From: Epiperipatus broadwayi
Taxonomy: Eukaryota > Onychophora > Udeonychophora > Euonychophora > Peripatidae
Assembly: GCA_028023455.1 (NCBI GenBank)
Contig: JAQFVV010006475.1
Location: forward strand, 1,052,001-1,116,000
Length of the DNA: 64,000 nucleotides
Direction of reading: 5' to 3'
How positions within the stretch are numbered: the stretch's first letter is position 1; the number at the start of each line of letters is the position of its first letter. Positions 1-12,169 of the stretch are shown one piece after another. The notes under the pieces are model-generated. The model searched no databases and was not told where the DNA came from. It saw only the letters and a list, made by a program, of their open reading frames with translations. The position numbers and the translations under genes are program-made.

Positions 1-30
1 ATAAACTCATCCTTTTCACATCACACAGCT

Positions 31-630
31 GTGATGGTTTGTCTTAAAATTGATTTTTCATATAGACCCACAGTCACTACAGGAAGAACTATTAGAATAT
101 TGCTCCCAGATCAAACTAAAGAATATCTCTTTTCAGAGATAAACATATCAATATTCAAAGTTCATGATATGCATTTGGAGTCTGTTCAGACATGGATTAT
201 CTTTGTAAACATAATCTCGTACACAATTGATATAATAACAAGAAACCAACTCCCACCCCCACCCCACCCTTCAAGGATTTCAACACTTGCAGATAATCTG
301 CATAAAAGAATAACGCTTAGTGCTTCCACTGCAGAGGGCTGTACAAATGTAATGACCCTCAGAAAAGCTTATTTGTCAGCATGTGACTCACTCAAATAAT
401 ATTTGGTGATAAAGAAGAGGAAAATATTCCTGAATCAAACCCACATAGTATCTAGACAATACATTCACTGGGTTCTAGGTCAGGCTCCAACAAACCAGGT
501 TCCATTGACTATCAAAGTAGAAGAGCAAACCATTGCAGGTGATAGATTATAAGCTAGAGCCCCTCTACTCATTCTACAAACACAACTTGCAAAGAATGTA
601 AATATTCAACTCCCTCCCCCCGGAAGACTT
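31..630 (+). pseudogene. LINE polyprotein fragment: region before the reverse transcriptase
   Basis: An open stretch at 31-399 (122 codons) continues past a stop into similar sequence up to about 630. Near its end lies a basic run (LRKAYLSAC...) followed by KKRKIFLNQ and a W-V-L-G-Q-A-P segment. LINE polyproteins commonly carry such a basic, tryptophan-containing linker between endonuclease and reverse transcriptase. No endonuclease catalytic motifs are visible, so that domain would lie outside the window or is lost. I treat the whole stretch as the upstream part of the element that continues at 640. The reading relies mainly on position and composition, so it is less sure than the RT call. 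Confidence 0.5.
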
Positions 631-639
631 TCTGGGCCC

Positions 640-2292
640 ACCAGAAGATAATATAGCTTTTGTTCCAACAGATTTTGAAGAAAAGTTGTATTCAATATCA
701 AACTCATGTCATTCAGGGATACATGGAATACCTTGCTTTGTATACAAACACTTAAGTCATTTCACAGTAAAATATCTAGCAGATGTAGCCAACTTTCTAA
801 CCCAGAGAATTTATCACATTCATGGGCTCTATCATTCCATTCATTAAGAAGAAGGAAAATATAACCCCATTTCAAAATCTCAGACCTATATCAATGAGCT
901 CTCTTGGTATCAAGATTCTGGAGTCAATAGTTAAAGATAGAATAGAGCTGTCAAAAAATTAGTTCACAAAGAAGGGATCTTCAATTGGGCAGGCAGCTTT
1001 TCTATATAAGTCAGTGATTGACACAATCAGAAATGACAAAAAGTATGGAGCAGTTGTAGTTCAACTGGACATCAAATCAGCATTTGATATGGTACCAATT
1101 AATATCCTAATTAATGCGCTAGCGGACATCAATTCCCAGAGCACTAACCTACTTGATTACAAATCTTTTAAGTAGAGAAATTCATATAACTCTTAGTGGG
1201 AAGTACACACCATCCTTCACTCCATTTTACTCCATTCACAAGGTTCACCACTAAGTGCCTTGGTATTCACTTCCTCTCCTTAGAGCAATTGAAAGTGAGA
1301 TGACTGGAATATTCATACCTGTAATGAAGACTAATGTTACATGTGTTGCATACATGGATGATATTACTGTCTTTCTGCCCACAAAAAACCAGTTACCAAA
1401 GCTAACTAAAATTCTTAATAACTACTCAGCAGAATATAAACTGGAGTTTAATCTACATAAATCCAGTGCTTGGTCCATATGCATTGGATGCCTACAAGAC
1501 CAATACTTCAAAGGAAAACCAGGTACATTCCTGGTATTTCCATTCCATTTAAGCAACTCTGAAATGCGATCTCAGATACCGAGGAAATTAATAAATAAAT
1601 CTGAGGATATAACTAATTATCTATCCAAATCATACCTATCACTCTATGTCAAAGTCGCTCTCTTCAATCATTTTAATAATAACAAGAGTTACATACTATA
1701 CACGCATAATAATATTCACAAAAGCTTTTACAGCAAAAATTTATTCAATGTGTAGGAAATTGTTGTGGGAAAAAAAAATAATGTCAATATCCCTAACAAA
1801 AATTCTGCACCTCTATCTCGAAATGGATTGGGCCTACATTCTATCAATATTTTTCCAAATTCAAAAAACATTTAATCTAATATCATCATGCACCAAAATT
1901 TTCCCATATCTGGAAGTTGCATTCAAAATTACACCCACAGACAAACCACTACCTACAAGTAACTTCTGGAATAAGTTAATTTCTCCGTTATTAAGCACCC
2001 CTCTTTCCCTATGGATAAAGTGAAATACTGGGAGGTTTATTCAGTCTGCAACCCCCCATCCAATGATAACAGAAAAACCTATCTAAATATAACAAATAAG
2101 CAGGTGACAAAAAATTTCAAATATTGGTTATTGGAGCCAAAATTCTATGATTTTCTAAATCTTGAGGCACTTCCAACTCTTCACTTCTGTAGGTATAAAA
2201 AGAATTGTACCAATATTGAAGATATATGCAAGCTGTGTCAAAGAGAATTAGAAACCCTATCACTTATTCTTCATATGCCCCAGATACAATAA
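640..2292 (+). pseudogene. LINE reverse transcriptase, broken
   Basis: Translated pieces give recognisable RT blocks in shifting frames: an RPISMSSLGIKILES block near 885-925, LDIKSAFDMVP near 1065-1097, QGSPLSALVFT near 1240-1270, then AYMDD at 1348-1362. These match RT motifs 2a, A, B and C, and the second catalytic pair (DD) is intact. Further pieces at 1646-2023 and 2011-2292 continue the C-terminal half. They end in C-x2-C followed by ETLSLILH, a zinc-binding-like motif seen at the C-terminus of several LINE clades. Stops and frameshifts, for example before 1255, near 1745 and near 2020, show it cannot make a full enzyme. The clade is not settled. Confidence 0.75.
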
Positions 2293-2849
2293 TATCTGGT
2301 GGGACATTCCAAAAATTTTTAAAAATAAGGAATACCGAATACTAACACCTCAATATCTTTGAAAAAGATATTTATGGACACATTTGTGCTAGCATATTTA
2401 TATTATACTCACTATGGTGTACCAGATATACATTTATGTATGGATTGGATATAAAACGCTCTAATACCATTAGAAATAAAATTGATATCATACGTGCAAG
2501 GAATGAAAAAATTTCATCATCCAACATTTTCTCAGACACCTCGTCAATAATGTGACTTCACTCTAATCTATAATAATGATTCACCATCGCCAAAGAACTA
2601 GATCACCAGGATTAGTGACAAAAAGAATATTGATGCATTAATATATGTAAAGTGTTATAAACTGATGTAACAATCAGGAGAATGGTAAGCCCTGATCAAG
2701 ATTGTTCTTTCTTTCTTTTTTCTCTTTTTTCCTTTTTTTTTTCTTTTGGTACACCTATAGATCAATAAAACCTTTTGAAACATAAAAATTAATTAATTCA
2801 AAAATTTTATTAGGCACAAATGCTTAATGATTATGAATTAATGGTAGTT

Positions 2850-2871
2850 AATATATATATATATATATATT
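2850..2871. repeat. (TA)n microsatellite
   Basis: About eleven uninterrupted TA units in AT-rich non-coding DNA. Confidence 0.9.
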
Positions 2872-4624
2872 ATCTAATGTGTGATACTATTTAATGTATA
2901 CCTATTTAATGTGTAACTTTATTATGCATGCTAGGATTAGATAAACCTATATTTCTATTAAAATAAATGAATTTTATAGCCAGAATTTAAATAAGGAAAG
3001 AAATTTGTTCACAATAGTTTTTAAGTTCACTTTTAAAGTTTTATGAGCATGTATTTAAAGGATAGAAATGGAGTTCACAAATTTATCCTTACAATTAATA
3101 CAGTAAGAAAGCCATGGTATAAGAAACTCATGATGATTGGGTTTTATATTGATCTAAAGACTGAAGAGTAAGATAAAAGAAAAAAAATGGAGAGGGAATG
3201 AAAAAGTCTAGCAGTAATTGCTTTTTTTAAAAAAAATGCAAGATTCAGTTTTTTAAAAAAATGATAATGTGAAAGAAGCAAAGATTGGATAAAGGTAATT
3301 TAATATATTAGCTTGCTTAAACTATATAAAATAAGGATTACTATTAACACAATTAAAATTATCTTAAGTAACACACACACGCAAAAAGAATAATCTTTTT
3401 TACAAAGCCCCTCAAAAATACATCTTTAATCGCAGTGACTATCACTAAAATTAAATTTTTAATGAAACAAATATATCATCTGTCTTCTATCTCACATTTT
3501 CACATTTTAAATTAATAAGAGAAATTAATTTAAATACAAATACATAAAATCTTAACGTATAAGATATTATGACAAAATGGAAAAGTACATTTCAATGTGT
3601 ATATATATTGAAACAATTAGTTTCAAAATAACACTTTGAATGAGAAAGAAAATAATACAATATATATATATATGTTAGAAAACAAAATAGATATCAAAAC
3701 TATTCAATTAACCTCATTTAAAGTAATTAATAAATCTTACTGTAATAGTTTTATAAATATTAAGACATAATTTTGTCTTGCCTATGTATGTAGAGTAAAA
3801 ATAAATTATTGTGATTAATTAATTTAAAAAAAAATTATGTATAAAATATTAATCTATGAGATGTCCTTATCATTTTATTTATGATAATTAATTTCTCTAA
3901 CAGACAGAAATGATATAACAATGCATTATATAATTATTCTAAAAACAAATAGTATAAGATTTGGTAATCATAAAACCAACTTAAGTTTGTTTTTTAAAAA
4001 TTCATAAAGAAGTAAAAAAAATTTTGTTTTGGATATTTGCTAACAAAGTGGAGTGTTAAAGAAAGCAAAGAGGAAGGGAGGAGTTTCTCTTCTTATTTTC
4101 CAGGCTTCTAAAGAACTGAAAAAAAAAAGAATTTAAAATTCGAACCTATCTCATCTCTTCATGGATCTACATAAAGTTATTCAGTTGTTGAAACAATTTA
4201 AAACAACACAACATCTAAATCATTATATTAAAAATAAAATTATTTGAAACATCACTCTTGAATCAAAAGAGACCCAAAGAAAGAAGTCATCGGATCAATG
4301 GAAAATGATTAAAAAAATAAAAGGTATGCTGCAAGCAGTAACCTTATTTTTGTTATTTATTTATTTTTTTGGTTCGTTGTAAAATATAATTATAGTTTAA
4401 TAAATTATTTAAAAGTTGTGTTTCAGCTTGGATTAATGGTTAATAGATAAAAAAACAACTTAATAATATTTAAAGTCTTAAATTAAAATAACACACACTT
4501 GTTAATAATACATGTAAGCATGATACAAAAAAAAATTATGCATAAACATTTTTATTGGATTGTGTTACATCTGTGTTATTTATATTTATTAAAATAAACA
4601 TGAATAAGCTCACAGACAACAGAT

Positions 4625-4714
4625 CTTCTTTATCCATCTTTTTTTATCCTTATCCCTCTCCTCTTTCTTTTCCTACTCCTTCTTCCTCTTCTTCTCTTTG
4701 TGCTCCTTCTTCTA
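4625..4714 (+). repeat. Polypyrimidine tract (C/T-rich, about 90 nt)
   Basis: Almost every base on the + strand is C or T, made of TCC, TTC and CTT units with very few purines. Such tracts arise as simple-sequence repeats and can mimic splice-acceptor signals. No exon-like open frame with a donor follows it, so I call it simple sequence. Confidence 0.75.
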
Positions 4715-6218
4715 AATCTAAAAGAGAATAGTAATATATAAAAAATAACATCTATTTAAGTTATAGAAAACTTCTTAATTTTAATACTTCATTTTTCTAC
4801 GTATAAAAGTATATTGAAAATAATTATAAATATATAATGAATCTTACAATGTGTAGTGAGTAAAACAATTTTGTATCGTAAAGGTTTAGAAACCAACTTT
4901 CATGCTAATTTAAGATATTTATTGTGTATAACGTCTAATAGAAAATGGAGATTAAGAACATCAATCTTTGAAGGATATATATTTTATTTTATATCAACAA
5001 AATCATTGGATAATGTTAATAATTTATCAATTTAGGATAAATAAATAATTGCTATACCAATGGATTAATATACTTTGCAGGAGAACTCCATTAGGATTAT
5101 GAACTATGAACTTAAAAAGATCCATTCTTACTTAGTTCAGGAAAATAAGTTTTTGTTTATTTATTTATATATTTTATATTATTATTTATATTACTTTAAT
5201 ATGTTTAAGTTTATTAATTTTTTTATTTCAAATTTGGTATCGTATCTTTATAGTAGTAGGAATACCCAAATTTAATTTTATAAATGTAAATTAAAAGTTT
5301 GACAAAATTCATCAAAATTAGATGAAGTAAAAAAAATAGTTATTATTTAACAGATATTAGAAACAGAATTATTATGCTTACTATATCATATAATAAACAT
5401 ATAATATATTTATTTTATTATAAATACATATAAAACAAGTTTTACAATTGTAAATAATACTTACATAATAATAATTATAAAACATGAACAAAGACTGTAA
5501 ATTTATTAATAAGTTATTTAAATTATTATTATTTTTTTGAATTTATATATTGTTATATATATATCTGTTAATTTTAATTATATTCTTTTCTTTTGAAAAG
5601 TTTATTATGGTATGAAATTTTATCATAGGGTATTGAATGGGGATATTATTTATTAATCTTTAAAATGATAAAAATTCATCCTTATTTTTCATTAAAATTT
5701 TATTTATCTTTTACATGATATTTTTTATTGTTTATTAAATATTATTGAGTTATTAATTTGATCTGTCTGCTTAATCATTATTATATTATATTATATATTT
5801 ATAAATAAATCCACTAATCATTATTAGTTACATAACAATTGTTTTATATATATGTTAATATTATAAACATCATAGGAATATCATTTTATTAATCATTGCT
5901 TATATAAAGGCATATTAGAAAATTACTTGTTTAAAATCATCCCTGAAGAGAGCCGGTTGCAAATTCTTCATGAGTTTGAATACCATGGTATAATGGTGAC
6001 TGAAAGAGGGATGAGAGATGGATGAACTAGTCTAAATTATATCTAAATTTGTCTAATGATTATTGAACTAGCATAGTAAAGATGGATGTAATCATGGACT
6101 TGGTATTTCATTGTTTCATTTCCAGCATTCTATCTGAAGACCCAAAGTCCGATTGTAGTGAAATGTGCACCCTCTTTTTAATGAAAACCGACATCCCATT
6201 ACAATATATACATATTGT

Positions 6219-6530
6219 AACCTTCCTATAGTTAACAATCAATCTAGCCTCATGTTTTAGGGTGACCAAATCCTCCTATGTAACCTTCCTAGCTACAACT
6301 AATCTAGCCTCATGTTTTAGGGTGACCAAATTTTTCTATATAACCTTAGCTAGCAATCATCATTCAACCTGTCTCACATATTACCATATTGTATCCTGCA
6401 ACCTCCAATTAACTAATCAGCCTACACGTTTGAAATAAATCCAACTATGTAACCTTCCCTTAGAGGCTGGAATCATATATGAATCTGGCCACATATCTCG
6501 TCACCAAATCTGCCCTTTGTAACCTACACT
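6219..6530 (+). repeat. Degenerate minisatellite, unit about 65 bp
   Basis: Units open with GTAACCTTCC and run through AATCTAGCCTCATG, TTTTAGGGTGACCAAAT and a short CT-rich end. Two units (near 6219-6285 and 6280-6346) are very alike. Two or three later ones, recognisable by GTAACCT and ACCAAAT/AATCAT words, are strongly diverged. No coding capacity is visible. Confidence 0.7.
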
Positions 6531-6739
6531 ATCCGAATCATCAAGAATATACGCCTAAAAATAAATGTTAAACTAAAGAGATGATTTCTTTATTGACTAA
6601 GCTCGCATGAAACTATAAACTTAAAGAAGATTACAAGGTGATTAATGAAGATAATAACTTCTGGTCAAACTAGCTTTAAAATCCACAAACAAACGAAATG
6701 TTATGAAATAAATTTAATATTCATCAAACCAATAAATAA

Positions 6740-7090
6740 ATAATAATTAGATCGATGGAATGAATATGAAATTAAAATTATAAATTAAGCAATAAGTAAA
6801 TTAGGATGTAGATGACTAAATGGATGATGAAAATAAGGAATAATTAAATAATAAAATGAAAGGAGTCTGAGAATGAAGAGAAAAGAATGAAGATGTATAA
6901 GAATAATGAATGATTAAGATGATGGTAGAATAAGAGTTAATGGATGATTAAGATGATAATGGAATAAGAGCTAGTGAATGGTGAGTTAATTAGAATAATG
7001 AATTAGGATGAAAGAAGAATAAAGAATTAAAGAAAGATTGAAATGACAGATGAGAAGAATGATGATGATGGAAGATGATGTCCAGAACTC
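6740..7090 (+). repeat. Purine-rich cryptic simple sequence (GAT/AAT-like)
   Basis: The + strand is dominated by A and G with recurring GATGAT, GAATGA and AATAAG words. A ~40-nt block around GATTAAGATGAT...GGAATAAGAG is duplicated near 6913-6985. It looks like slippage-derived simple sequence, not a gene. Confidence 0.6.
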
Positions 7091-10000
7091 TAAACTGATA
7101 TTGAATTAAATGATAATAAGATAAACTAAATAAAATAGGGATTCTAAGCTTGACAAAACCAGAATATTCACCATAAAGTCAAAACAAGCTATACATTTAA
7201 GACAAAAGAAGCAATTTACACCTTAAAGTTTGGTTGACTTTCATAAAACAGTGAATATAACATAACTCAAATCCAACTACAATAAATAACTAGATATAAA
7301 ATTTACCATAAATTCAAATTCTACATTGCAAATTACTAACTTATTCTTCTCAGGGTTCAAACAACTTAAAGATTGTTATACAAGATATACTTGGGTCAGT
7401 GAGAGGGATTTTGCCACTACCCAAATATAATGCACAAAACGACTCTTAATACAAAATCGAATTAACAAATAATATTTAGTAATTTCAAAGAAACTTTATA
7501 AATTCCCTAACTATTATAAATTTTAAGCTTCAAGAAATAGGAATAATTTTTTCAATAACTAAACACAATAACTTACCAATTTCCTTTTCTCAAATAATTA
7601 TAAACAATGTGATCAAGATCAGTGAATGATAAATCTGCGGGTTCAAATAAACCGATTAAACCAATATTAAGTGTTTATCCTTTAGTATATCACTTAAAAT
7701 AATATGCACTCTAGGTTAGTAATATTTTGATTATTAAGTGATGATGCCTTAGATGTACTCATAAACCATGGGACTTACCAAAATTATTATGATATACCAA
7801 AATATAGTTAATTACTATATTGATTGATGATGATTTCAATATAGTCAGATGATTTGTCAATAGCAATAACAATAATAATGTGTGTGGTGATTAGCAATAA
7901 GACTACAGACAACTAAATAAATTTTTAACACAATATTTATTTACACTATTTACAAATTTATTTCAGACACATTGGATGAAATAAGACGATTACATTAAAC
8001 AAAATCAGGGATGGAAAATAATTGGTATCCCATTGCCTACACACATAGTAAATAAGACAAACTAATACAGTGATATTCATAGTATCACTATCATTATTGG
8101 CTATGTTTCTATTATTATTCTATCTTATAGAATAAGATAGTTAAACTTTATTTAAGTTAAATTAGCACTCAAATTATAAAACAAAAGTGTATTTAGGTCT
8201 TTGGGATATGCGCAAATTTTAAATCTAAAACTCAAAAGTTATAAAGTAGTGCATTATGCTAAAGCTATTTCATTTATCAGAATATGATAAGGATAATTAT
8301 CATATCCAGCACAATTAACAATTGTTATTATTCAATATGAAGAGATTTATTGTATTAATGTGGGGACAGACATCAGAAGTCAAATGCACACATGACACCA
8401 AAACATTGCCTATGTCCACAACATAATCATTCTAATAGTTAATCTATTTTACCGATCCATCGGCGACTCACTGCTTGTTGAAAATAAATTAACATTGTCC
8501 ATGTGTATCTCTTGCTCTTTCATATAGAAGTTTTACAATTACTAGTAAGTTTTGGTTGGTTTGTTTATAAACTGATGAAGATCCTACAACATCATAAAGA
8601 CACTATTCCAATTAGACAAACACTATAGATAGACCAGTGTCCCTGAATCTAACTTTATCTTATCCTTGCTTTTTAATTTTAAAATACAAAAAACTTCACC
8701 ATACATGGTGGAAAACTAACTATATAACCTCATGAGGGATCAAACAATAAAGGGAGGCTCTACAAAACAACATGATAGTTGTACAATAATATGGCCAATT
8801 CTAATACCTTTTCATAGGTATAAAAGTGTGGGCATTACCTCATCACAGGGAAATAGAATTCAGACCATGGATATCATCCTCTCTTGGGATTAACTATGCT
8901 AACTAAGCACTAACTATTAATCAGCCTCAGCAATATCATCCTCTCATGTAATCAGCAATGGGAGATTCTCCATCTGTCCATGCACAATATTAATATTAAT
9001 GATACTATATTTGATGCCATTATATGTGGCACATACTTATCAGCTGAAAGCTGTCATGAATCCTTATCAATACAATAGCAAGATAAAATAATACTAACAA
9101 TAAAAGTGGAAACATAAATATTCTATTTCACAATGCAGAAACTTTATGTATTAATAAACAAACCACCAACTTGTAAGTCAAATGACCATTAATTATTTTT
9201 AAAATACTAATAACACTTTTGTTAAAGCAAGCAATACGCATGTAAACAATGAAGATTAGCCTACATTTTATATTTAAAGTGGACATGTTCATTCATAGGC
9301 AAAATTTAAGAAATACAAAATGCTTATATCAATTATTTCATATAATAAAACAATTGTGTCATTATGTGTATATCTTTGACAAATTTAGTCTGTTTGTTTA
9401 CCCTTCAATAAAATATTAAAATCTGTCCAAAAATGTGAGAGATAAATATCTCTCTCTCTCTGTCTAGATAAATGATATTTAATATTATGTTTTCCCTTAA
9501 CTGGAAAAATAACAAAAATATGTGTAATAAATCTATATATCTTTATACATCTCTTCAGCCTTAACTAAATATAATTTATACCACAATAAATATATTAAAA
9601 AAAAATCCCTGAATAACACATGACAAAAGTATATTATAATACTAAACATAGCAATAACAAAAAAATAAATGAACATTTTCTCACATTAGATTTTATCCTA
9701 TTAGTTCAAAGTTTGTTCCATCCTTATAAGCTAAAATGATAAGAAGAGATATCATGAGCAAACATTCCTAAGTAACACATATATATTTTATGATTATTAT
9801 GTCCGATGCTAGTACAGTGAAACAATATTCAAACACTTCCAAGTAGTATAGCACAATTAAAAATAGGTTTACCCATATTTTTTATAGATAATTTTTTTTT
9901 AAATGAATTTATAGGTCTATTGCAATCTTTAAAACTAACTTTTTAAAATCATTTATTGATTTATTTACTTCGTTTTTTCATACGTGGTGATATCTGTAAT

Positions 10001-12020
10001 AACTTTAAATGATCTGGGCAATTTTAAAACATTTTAAAATATTAATTTGTATGTTGCAAATATTTATTTTATTTCATTTCTATCAGCAAATTAAGATGTG
10101 TTTAATAATACTAAGAAGAATTTATTCAATTGTGAGCAATTATAAATACGATATCCTTGGCAATTTTTTTTTAATCTGACTTTTCCATTTTCAATAACTA
10201 AGCAAATTGGTGCTGAAGCAAAACTTGGCAGATGAATTTTCTGTTTTAATAAGAATAGGCAATAAGTTCACACATTTTTTTTTTCCAATTGATTACTTTA
10301 TACTATTTAAAATGAATTTTTAAGTTTGTCTACTTGATATTTTCACACTTTTGTTCAAAATTATTTCAAATTATATTTTATAAAGAGTACAATTTATAGG
10401 CAAATGTATTTTTTTGCTTTATACTTAAGAGATAAAAACAAAACATTTTAGTCTTTGTCTTTTAAATCTAAATAATTTATGCGTCATTTTTAAATCTGAA
10501 AATTGATTAATATAAACAAAATAAAAGTAATTGCTTTCATTTTCTGGAATTGTTCTTCGATTGAAGTAGTATTTGTTGAGGCAAATAATTATCCATATGG
10601 CTGTTATTCTATTTTCTTCAGTATCCATTTCAGGAATTATAAAATCGATGAAAAATAGTGATGAAAGAATACAAGGTTTTAAAGATTTTTTACTCCATCT
10701 TCTTAAATACACATTATCCTGTTATTTTATTCAATTTAATCCACAAGGTTATTACTTTTCAGCTTTTTCTTTTTACTTTATTTTATAAGTGTAGAAATTG
10801 AAGTCCTTTGATTCCGATTTTCTTTTTTTTAATAGTCCCCCCTACAAACTTTGTTATATTATTTATACCTTGTATTACATTGCATTATGGTACTAAATCG
10901 GCCAATAACTGAACAATGTGAATAAATTATCATTTCCCCATCTAGTGATAAAAAATTAGACTGTTACATATCACTTTAAATTAAAATACAATATATTTGA
11001 AGATTTTTACAAAATTTTGAAGAATTATAAATTGATTTCTTTCTTGTAATTATTGTTTAATAATAATAATAATAAAGTGCTAAATATTTTCTACTTCCAA
11101 ATTGGTTTAATACTATTAAAGTATTATTTTTAATATAACTGCCACTAGATCTTATGATAAAAATGTTTATGAAATTCATATATACTTTATCGATTTTCTA
11201 GTGTATCTCAAACAGTCCAAGTCATCATCACTTTCAAATTTATTGGGGAACTTTTGCTTAATTGGAAAATTATAATTTAACAAGCATTTCAATCTATAAC
11301 TGATTTTTACACACTGATTTTCAATAAATTAATAAATTATTATTAATTAAAATTTAAAATTTTACATACTGGATCACTTGAATAAAGCTTAATATCATTG
11401 AGACAAACCATATGGTTACAATATATAAGAAAGACTACATATTTTTAAAATGCACTATAGAAAAATAGTTATTTATTTCTTAAATAATTATTGAAATGTA
11501 TTATTATGTAAATCAAAAGTTTTGAATTATATGTATATACATTATAATTTGTAAAATATTTGAAAACATAACAGATATAAAAACTAAATATTTGAAGTGT
11601 AATATTTTCTGATAACTTAGATATATCATGTGTCTTTGAATATCTACAATAGAAAATGTCTACTTTTTTTACTTGAATTTTTTTTTTTAAATAAAAAAAC
11701 ATAAATAACTATTACATAACTTATTTTTCATAATAAATAAAAAAAATGCTGATAAAAAATTGATAAAACTGTTTCCATGTGTTCTCTTCTAATGTATATA
11801 TGGAAAGGCAGAAAAGACCCTGGAAAAATTGAATATCTCATTACTTAAGACTACTATTTATATTAAATTCCATAAACTAATATCTGAATACTATATGCAT
11901 GTGCTGAATTCAAAAACTGCAAGTTTATGCTGACTATTGAATATTGTCAGTGCAGTCATCAAAACATAGAACATGTTGCATCACTAATGAGAATAACTGG
12001 TGACAACTCAGAAAAGTTTA
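7090..12020. other. Non-coding AT-rich stretch
   Basis: No gene or RNA is supported. A short CT-repeat sits at 9447-9464. Overlapping small open frames on both strands near 10425-10788 are of equal quality in opposite directions and match nothing known. The rest is AT-rich unique or strongly diverged sequence. Confidence 0.65.
11056..11073. repeat. (AAT)n microsatellite
   Basis: Six consecutive AAT/ATA units. Confidence 0.85.
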
Positions 12021-12024
12021 AGTA

Positions 12025-12165
12025 CCATAGAGCAAAAATGCATAGCCTATTTAAAAATAAAAAAGATCAAAATTCTAAGCCAATATGAAACTTACTTAAT
12101 CATGTCAGAATATACTTAAGAGGAAATTATGTAAATTAATAGTTTATCACTGTATATATATATTA
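12025..12165 (+). repeat. Dispersed repeat, copy 1 (partner at 17826-17995)
   Basis: From the ACCATAGAGCAAAAATG word through GCCAATATGAAA, ACTTAATCATG and GAGGAAATT, this block matches 17826-17995 in the same orientation. Differences are scattered substitutions and small indels. No ORF, box A/B or terminal repeats are visible, so the class is unknown. Confidence 0.7.
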
Positions 12166-12169
12166 TAAC

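Larger units (their letters stand above)
1..2790 (+). mobile_element. Decayed non-LTR retrotransposon (LINE), 3' part
   Basis: The remains of one LINE read along the + strand and probably begin upstream of the window. In order I see a basic linker (near 330-470), the reverse-transcriptase fingers and palm (near 850-1560, with YMDD at 1351-1362), a thumb and C-terminal region, and a Cys/His motif (near 2230-2280). A long C/T tract (near 2700-2750) and a polyadenylation-like AATAAAA end near 2765-2790 follow. The reading frame is broken by several stops and frameshifts. The clade is uncertain; the layout of linker, RT and C-terminal C-x2-C...H motif recalls L1/Tx1-like or Proto-like LINEs. It differs from the RTE copies further along. 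No 5' end, and so no target-site duplication, can be seen. Confidence 0.8.
2790..6218. other. Featureless AT-rich non-coding stretch
   Basis: I see no gene here. The sequence is very AT-rich and low in complexity. It holds a (TA)n run at 2850-2871, a shorter one near 3661-3673, and a pyrimidine-rich tract at 4625-4714. A 66-codon open stretch at 5075-5275 is mostly Phe/Tyr/Ile/Leu from AT bias and is not credible as a gene. Confidence 0.7.

Noticed and set aside
5075-5275. 66-codon open frame after a CAG acceptor-like site
   Set aside because: Most of it is Tyr/Leu/Phe/Ile from AT-rich DNA, no donor follows the better first part, and it resembles no known protein or CEP83 segment.
10425-10788. 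Opposed open frames of 95 and 71 codons
   Set aside because: They overlap on opposite strands, neither shows a domain, and both have chance-like composition.
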